Source: Candidatus Denitrolinea symbiosum
Lineage (GTDB): Bacteria > Chloroflexota > Anaerolineae > Anaerolineales > Villigracilaceae
Assembly (NCBI GenBank): GCA_017312345.1
Contig: BLAA01000003.1
Coordinates: 103,609-167,608, forward strand
Reading direction: 5' to 3'
DNA: 64,000 bases
Below the pieces are notes generated by a model, which was not told the DNA's origin, ran no database searches, and was given only the letters and a program-made list of their open reading frames with translations. Below, piece after piece: positions 58,346 through 64,000 of the stretch. Each line of letters starts with the position of its first letter. Positions within the stretch are counted from its first letter, which is position 1. Made by a program: the position numbers and the translations under genes.

Positions 58346-59744
58346 TCTGCTCCCAAGGCTGTGCTTGCTCGCCCAAAATTTGTTGTAATTGCTCTAATGT
58401 ATCTAGGGTCTCCTTTGCAAGATAAGCGCGCGTCAGCGGTTCACGCAAACTTTCGTCTAAAACACCAGCTAAAGAGAGGAGCACTGGTTCTGTAAATTGT
58501 CCGTTTCTATTTTTCTCTAGGCCCTCCGCGATTGCTAGGATAATTCTGTATTGTGCATCTGCTCGTGCTTTTTCCCGAGTACGAATACGAAAAGCTTTGG
58601 ACTGGCCATCAATAATAGTTGCTAAGCTTTGTTTCTCAGCCATCCAATATTCTTTTTGACGTTTCTCCACTTCCGGGGGTAATTTTGTTTCCAACACCTG
58701 AAAATCAGTGACGTAAACCCCAAATCCATTCGTGGCAGAGTTTAGTTTCGTAAAGATATCCTGAACCGCATCGGGAGACAATATCTGCCCGCCATTGCGA
58801 TTCGCTATAAATAGATCGTCCAGCATCCGGCTCCCAATATAGCCGGGGACAATCCCGGTCACCTGGCCCCAGGCGGCGTCAATCCAGGTGAACTCGGATG
58901 GCTCCCCCTCGGGGCAGGTCGGCCATCGCAGGGCGTAACGCTCAACGGCCTGCTTCACGGCAATTGGGTCGTAAGGAAACACCAGTTTACCTTCGGGGTC
59001 TTTTTTCTTTGGATCGCCGATACGGCATTCGATCCGAGCCTTAATTTCAATTTTAATGCCGTCCTTGGTCCAGGCATCGAACTTAGCCTCATGCACTTTG
59101 GGGCGCAGATCCACCACATATTTGACGGTCTCGTACCATTCCAGGAACGGGACTTTGTCTCCAGGGCCAATGATTCTAGAGAAGCGATTACCGCGTTCTA
59201 CGTATAAGGCGCATCCATCGAAGACAATTAATATGAGCGGCCCCCCGAGCGTGCGCGCCATCCACACAGGCCACTGATCGGCTCTGGCGAAGCCTCCATC
59301 CTTTGCCATAATGTACTTGAATTGGATAAACATCGTGAACGGCGGCGGAAGTTTGAACTTTCCATACAGTCGATATTGGATGACCCGCCCCGGCTCGACA
59401 CTTTCCGGCGGCAGGTAAAAATCGGTAAAAAACAGTTTAGCGAAACCAAACGCCTTTGAACGAATCATTTGAAGGCCAACATACGCGACCAGGAATGCCA
59501 GTAGAAAGGTTATCAGGATGGATACGGATACTCTGGGCAGCATCGCTAATTTTCCCAAATAACGAGAAATCAATTGGGCGACGACCGGAAAAGACCGGAT
59601 CGCAATGAATCCGGCGATGATTACAACGCCCCCAAAAAATACATTTTCGAAATGCCGCGCATATTTGCCGAAACTCCGATAGGCATCGTCGCGGGTATAC
59701 GCGGTTTGCCAGTCAGTTGGATTCTGCGGATAAGGGAAGGTCAT
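58329..59744 (-). CDS. SPFH/stomatin-like membrane protein (island protein 2)
   Basis: 471 residues. Two helices (about 35-60 and 77-97), then an SPFH-type domain (about 165-390) with CALYVERGNRFSRIIGPGDKVPFLEWYETVKYVVDL-like start and FDAWTKDGIKIEIKARIECRI. A helical tail (about 375-440, EKRQKEYWMAEKQSLATIIDGQSKAFRIRTREKARADAQ) is typical of flotillin/prohibitin relatives. ATG 59744 lies in TAATG with the upstream stop; the longer frame from 59786 is less likely. Probably part of a ring-like membrane assembly. Confidence 0.75.
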   Translation of the reverse strand: MTFPYPQNPTDWQTAYTRDDAYRSFGKYARHFENVFFGGVVIIAGFIAIRSFPVVAQLISRYLGKLAMLPRVSVSILITFLLAFLVAYVGLQMIRSKAFGFAKLFFTDFYLPPESVEPGRVIQYRLYGKFKLPPPFTMFIQFKYIMAKDGGFARADQWPVWMARTLGGPLILIVFDGCALYVERGNRFSRIIGPGDKVPFLEWYETVKYVVDLRPKVHEAKFDAWTKDGIKIEIKARIECRIGDPKKKDPEGKLVFPYDPIAVKQAVERYALRWPTCPEGEPSEFTWIDAAWGQVTGIVPGYIGSRMLDDLFIANRNGGQILSPDAVQDIFTKLNSATNGFGVYVTDFQVLETKLPPEVEKRQKEYWMAEKQSLATIIDGQSKAFRIRTREKARADAQYRIILAIAEGLEKNRNGQFTEPVLLSLAGVLDESLREPLTRAYLAKETLDTLEQLQQILGEQAQPWEQNDVEK

Positions 59745-61504
59745 TATTTCCTCGCTCCACGGCCGGAAAAGAATATATCCTGCCATTCCTGGAAGTATTT
59801 GCCCAATTTCTCTCTTTTCTTTCTCTCGCCGACTTGAGAACTCGCTTCATCCTCGTCGTCATCTTCCTCCGACAATTCTTTATGGACATAATCCTGCAGG
59901 GAACTCAGGAATCGCATGGCGATCACATGACGCGGCAATTCAGGATTTATCTCCTGGGTTTTCTGCAAACCTTCCGCGATGGAATTTAAAAGAAGCGATT
60001 CAGCGTATGCCCGCGCCTCCTGCTGCGCGCGTTCCGCCTCGGCTTCGGCCTCCGCAAGGATATTGTGGCGTTTTCTCTCCCACTCCGAACCCCACGTGTG
60101 GATCTGCTGATTCGCGATCAGGTCGTCCTGCTCCTCCTTCCTCGGGAATGTAAAATTGACCACCCGCGAAGCCAACAACAGGATCCCCGCCGCGCGCAGG
60201 GTCATCTCCGAATTTTTCCTGATTTCATCGGCAATGACGTCCATCGCGTTGGCAAATTTATAGTCGTTGGCGGGCCGCCACATCTCATCGAGATTTTTTT
60301 GCGAGATGACTTTACGGGTCTGGTTCTCGATCACGTTCATCACCCACTGGTCCCATAAAATAAGAGGCGTTCCTTCGCTAACCATTGTGCTGGTGATCCC
60401 AAGCGTCGCCTGAATGCGCGCATGAGAAAAGGGAAAACTCCCCCTGACGTAACTCAGTCTGTCCGCGCCGCGCAGAAACGGATTCTGCCGGCGGATCTGG
60501 CTGTAAAGATCCCTGTCCCAATCTTCTCGGTCAACGCGAAACGCCGTAAAATAACGCACGTTAAAGCGGATGCCGTCTTTGCTAAAGGCTTCGATCTCCC
60601 TGGAGCGGAGTTGCAATCTTAGATCAAAAACCTGGTCGAGTCGCTCCAATTTGCCGATAAAGGAGACGCCGGGATTTTCCACGCGTTTGAACCTGTTGCC
60701 GCCGGAGATCGTCGCCGCCTGATGCGACTTGGTCCAGATCAAGCCGGGACGTTGCAGTTTGCTGAGCAATGGGATGGGAAAATCGGAAAACTGCCAGGTG
60801 ATATCGCCGGGAATACGCGGCTCATATTTTTTCCAGGCGTGACCGTCCACAACCGTGATTGGCGATTGCGTCCCCCAAGTGTAGGCGGCCAATACAAAGA
60901 ACTTCTTCTTTTTCTCCGCTCGGTCTTCCGGGTCGGACGCGGGAAGTACCACATTTGCCAGACTGTAGAGCGCCCCGTAATAAACGGCGATGGCGGGGAC
61001 AGAGATGAACAAAATTCCCATCCAGCGATTGATGAGCCAGCCAAAGACAATAACGCCGATATGTCCAAGCGACGACGCCAGCCAGCGTCTCTTCCCATGC
61101 TCACGACCAAGCCGAAAGGATAACGCGAAAAAAACAGCCAGGGCGACCGTCAAACGAACGCTTGAAAACACCCATGCCAGTTCTCCCCAGGTAAGAACCC
61201 GCTCTAGTTGAATATCGCTGATCACGTTTGCCTCAATGGCAACAGGTTTGTTGAACCATATCCACCAGATCATGTCCGGCAACGCCCATACAAACGCGAT
61301 CCCAAAGACAATTAGAATCAAAAGAACGGTCTGAGACAGCAGTTCGCGGCTGCGACGTTCGTCGGTGTATTTTCTGAGATTGGAGGAAAAGAAATAAGCG
61401 GGATACGCGATCAGAAGCACGAATAATCCGACCCAAAGAAAGCCAACGTCGAACAAATCGTTGACGAAGCCGAACATGTTGTTGATAAACACAACCACGT
61501 TCAT
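59744..61504 (-). CDS. SPFH-like multi-helix membrane protein (island protein 1)
   Basis: 586 residues. Five or six N-terminal helices (to about 190), an SPFH-like domain (about 200-430) with SREIEAFSKDGIRFNVRYFTAFRVDRE, a helical Ala/Glu-rich part (ILAEAEAEAERAQQEARAYAES, about 490) and an acidic tail (LSEEDDDEDE). Related in plan to the following gene. Start ATG 61504 is the first plausible one; no strong RBS. First gene of the island operon. Confidence 0.7.
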   Translation of the reverse strand: MNVVVFINNMFGFVNDLFDVGFLWVGLFVLLIAYPAYFFSSNLRKYTDERRSRELLSQTVLLILIVFGIAFVWALPDMIWWIWFNKPVAIEANVISDIQLERVLTWGELAWVFSSVRLTVALAVFFALSFRLGREHGKRRWLASSLGHIGVIVFGWLINRWMGILFISVPAIAVYYGALYSLANVVLPASDPEDRAEKKKKFFVLAAYTWGTQSPITVVDGHAWKKYEPRIPGDITWQFSDFPIPLLSKLQRPGLIWTKSHQAATISGGNRFKRVENPGVSFIGKLERLDQVFDLRLQLRSREIEAFSKDGIRFNVRYFTAFRVDREDWDRDLYSQIRRQNPFLRGADRLSYVRGSFPFSHARIQATLGITSTMVSEGTPLILWDQWVMNVIENQTRKVISQKNLDEMWRPANDYKFANAMDVIADEIRKNSEMTLRAAGILLLASRVVNFTFPRKEEQDDLIANQQIHTWGSEWERKRHNILAEAEAEAERAQQEARAYAESLLLNSIAEGLQKTQEINPELPRHVIAMRFLSSLQDYVHKELSEEDDDEDEASSQVGERKKREKLGKYFQEWQDIFFSGRGARK

Positions 61505-61596
61505 GCCAAAATTTACTCCGCTATCGAAGATTGAATGGCCTTTGCGTAACCCGTGAAGGCAGTATATACTCCCCAAAACCCCTTTGTCAAGGAATT

Positions 61597-62268
61597 ATGA
61601 CGCAAAAACCTCTCTTTTCTGTAGAGTTCCACTCCCACACCTCCGCCTCCAAAGACTCCCTCCTCCGCCCCGCGGACCTGGTCGCGGCGGCGCGGCGGAA
61701 GGGAATCGACCGCGTCGTGGTGACCGATCACAACTCCATCGCCGGCGCGTTGGAAGCGAAACGTCTCGACCCCGGGCGGATCATCGTCGGCGAGGAGATC
61801 ATGACGACGCGCGGGGAGATCCTGGCCGCGTACGTGACGGAGGAGGTCCCGGCGGGGCTTTCGCCGCGGGAGACGATCCGCCGCCTGCGGGAGCAGAACG
61901 CGTTCATCAGCGTATCGCATCCGTTCGACCGGTTCCGCGAGGGAGGCTGGACGCGGGAGGATTTGACGGAGATCCTCCCGCTCGTGGACGCCATCGAAGC
62001 GTTCAACTCGCGCTGCATGTTTCCGCGCTTCAACGCCGAAGCGGAGGAGTTCGCGCGTCGAAACGGAGTCCCGCGCACGGTCGGGTCGGACGCGCACGCG
62101 GCGTTCGAGCTGGGGCGGTCGCTCCTCGAAGTCGAGCCGTTCGAAGGTCCGGACGAGTTGCGGGCGGTCGTCAGGCGCGGAAGCGCGCGGGTGAAATGGT
62201 CGCCGCCCTGGGTGCATCTCGCCTCCCGGTACGCGTCCATTCATAAAAGAATTAGAAGGAAGGCTTGA
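61597..62268 (+). CDS. PHP-domain phosphoesterase
   Basis: 223 residues. The metal-binding motifs of PHP enzymes are present: EFHSHTSASKDS (about 9), VVVTDHNSIAGAL (about 45), GEEIMTTRGEILA (about 66), SHPFDRFR (about 106) and VGSDAHAAFELG (about 165). Likely a YciV/TrpH-like nucleotide or nucleoside phosphatase. ATG 61597 with AAGGA 4 bases upstream is preferred to the longer frame. Terminator follows. Confidence 0.87.
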   Translation: MTQKPLFSVEFHSHTSASKDSLLRPADLVAAARRKGIDRVVVTDHNSIAGALEAKRLDPGRIIVGEEIMTTRGEILAAYVTEEVPAGLSPRETIRRLREQNAFISVSHPFDRFREGGWTREDLTEILPLVDAIEAFNSRCMFPRFNAEAEEFARRNGVPRTVGSDAHAAFELGRSLLEVEPFEGPDELRAVVRRGSARVKWSPPWVHLASRYASIHKRIRRKA

Positions 62269-62303
62269 CGCGTCCTTTCAATGCTGATAAACTACCGCTC
62301 TGT

Positions 62304-62334
62304 CTGCTCCGGGCAAACCTTCGGAGCAGTTTTT
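62304..62334 (+). terminator. Rho-independent terminator after the PHP gene
   Basis: CTGCTCCG (62304-62311) and CGGAGCAG (62322-62329) with a 10-base loop and five T (62330-62334). Confidence 0.88.
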
Positions 62335-62344
62335 ATGCCGAGCC

Positions 62345-62373
62345 TTGCGACCGGTTGCGGGCTTTGGTATAAT
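62345..62373 (+). promoter_or_regulatory. Promoter of the tRNA-tuf operon
   Basis: TTGCGA (62345-62350), 17-base spacer, TATAAT (62368-62373); 19 bases later the first tRNA begins. This is the best sigma70-type promoter of the window, as expected for tRNA and EF-Tu. Confidence 0.8.
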
Positions 62374-62392
62374 TTTCCTGCTTAAACAGCAG

Positions 62393-62468
62393 GCCGACGT
62401 AGCTCAATCGGCAGAGCACCCGCCTTGTAAGCGGGCGGTTACGAGTTCGATTCTCGTCGTCGGCTCCA
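62393..62468 (+). tRNA. tRNA-Thr(TGT)
   Basis: Acceptor GCCGACG pairs with CGTCGGC, D-arm GCTC/GAGC, anticodon loop CTTGTAA with anticodon TGT, T-arm ACGAG/CTCGT with TTCGATT. CCA (62466-62468) is encoded. Reads ACA and related Thr codons. Confidence 0.95.
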
Positions 62469-62552
62469 CAAGAAGGGTCGGTTGGTCTGTTAGTCAGTTG
62501 GCCTTGCGAAACAGGGCCAAGCGACTAGTAGACGAAAGACTACTAGCAAACC
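62469..62552 (+). other. tRNA-operon spacer with two hairpins
   Basis: TTGGCCTTG/CAGGGCCAA with a CGAAA loop, then CTAGTAG (62525-62531) and CTACTAG (62540-62546) with a GAAA tetraloop closed by C-G. No tRNA fits here. They may be RNase processing sites in the polycistronic precursor. Confidence 0.6.
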
Positions 62553-62635
62553 GGGCAGTTACCCAAGTGGCCAAAGGGGACTGACTGTAAATCAGTTGTC
62601 AGCAGACTTCGGAGGTTCGAATCCTTCACTGCCCA
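62553..62635 (+). tRNA. tRNA-Tyr(GTA)
   Basis: Acceptor GGGCAGT pairs with ACTGCCC, anticodon loop CTGTAAA (GTA), a long class II variable arm, T-loop TTCGAAT. CCA is not encoded. Order Thr-Tyr-Thr-tuf resembles the thrU-tyrU-glyT-thrT-tufB operon of E. coli, without the Gly gene. Confidence 0.93.
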
Positions 62636-62683
62636 CTTCCGGTCCCAACCGGACCCGCGCAAGCGGAATAGACAGCACGTCAA

Positions 62684-62756
62684 GCCCACGTAGCTCAGTC
62701 GGCAGAGCACGTTCTTGGTAAGAACGGGGTCATGGGTTCAAATCCCATCGTGGGCT
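62684..62756 (+). tRNA. tRNA-Thr(GGT)
   Basis: Acceptor GCCCACG pairs with CGTGGGC, anticodon stem CGTTC/GAACG around TTGGTAA (GGT), T-loop TTCAAAT. CCA is not encoded. It ends 44 bases before tuf. Confidence 0.94.
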
Positions 62757-62800
62757 CAACTGCTGAAACAGCACACCCTGAGGAAACAAGGAGAAACGCA

Positions 62801-64000
<1,200 letters not shown>

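Overview
The window is a GC-rich bacterial chromosome segment, densely packed with operons on both strands. I infer a filamentous-type member of the Chloroflexota (probably class Anaerolineae). The reasons are many secreted or lipoprotein genes with Thr/Pro-rich linkers, an isopentenyl phosphate kinase, a full set of anaerobic redox modules, and start sites that often sit directly behind a TATAAT box (leaderless transcripts). No rRNA, CRISPR array, transposase or prophage was seen. No stretch longer than about 300 bases lacks a gene.

Layout. 1-6123: the 3' part of a membrane-bound group 4 [NiFe] hydrogenase operon (antiporter-like subunits, NuoA-like, NuoB-like small subunit, NuoCD-like catalytic subunit with all four NiFe cysteines, NuoH-like, ferredoxin-like) and its maturation protease. 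6185-7327: a PadR-regulated unit with a DUF5320 protein and a His-rich NifX-like protein. 7378-8478: a thioredoxin-VKOR fusion. 8657-18104: a sulfur/quinone respiratory region. It holds an ArsR regulator with operator, a triheme cytochrome, two YeeE/YedE sulfur-transport halves (the second reads through an in-frame TGA and looks like a selenoprotein), a Mo-bisMGD oxidoreductase with FeS and NrfD/HybB subunits, then cytochrome b, a multiheme cytochrome c and a Rieske protein. 18190-18992: a candidate molybdenum/tungsten-cofactor riboswitch with attenuator ahead of an FmdE-like gene. 19062-21452: phosphate transport (PiT, DUF47) and an ankyrin protein. 21456-24806: a hydroxyproline catabolic operon. 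25042-29614: LysM protein, a histidine kinase lacking its phospho-histidine, and a TPR protein. 29816-38616: CPBP protease, lipoprotein, MtaB, FolD, a four-helix-bundle protein, an ABC exporter and SlyD. 38691-47703: ATP-grasp, esterase, SH3-type lipoprotein, flavoprotein, acyl-CoA synthetase, YdcZ and an FGE-like lipoprotein. 47813-55696: Cys-rich lipoprotein, Fhs, isopentenyl phosphate kinase, two paralogous Thr/Pro-rich membrane proteins, thioesterase, PsuG/PsuK. 55703-61504: an AT-richer accessory island with two SPFH-type membrane proteins, a TPR/NTPase-like protein and a Zn-ribbon membrane protein. 61597-64000: PHP phosphoesterase, tRNA-Thr/Tyr/Thr and tuf.

Two things stand out. First, the YeeE-like gene at 10493-11047 has TGA exactly where the family has the Cys of its CPGT motif, and a hairpin with a GGU loop at the right distance for a bacterial SECIS. 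Second, intergenic-type repeats (palindromic elements and 7-nt tandem arrays) lie in frame inside at least five otherwise ordinary enzymes (proline-racemase-family epimerase, MtaB, ATP-grasp, acyl-CoA synthetase, isopentenyl phosphate kinase), much as palindromic elements do in Rickettsia.

All calls come from reading the sequence and remembered family motifs; no database search was run.
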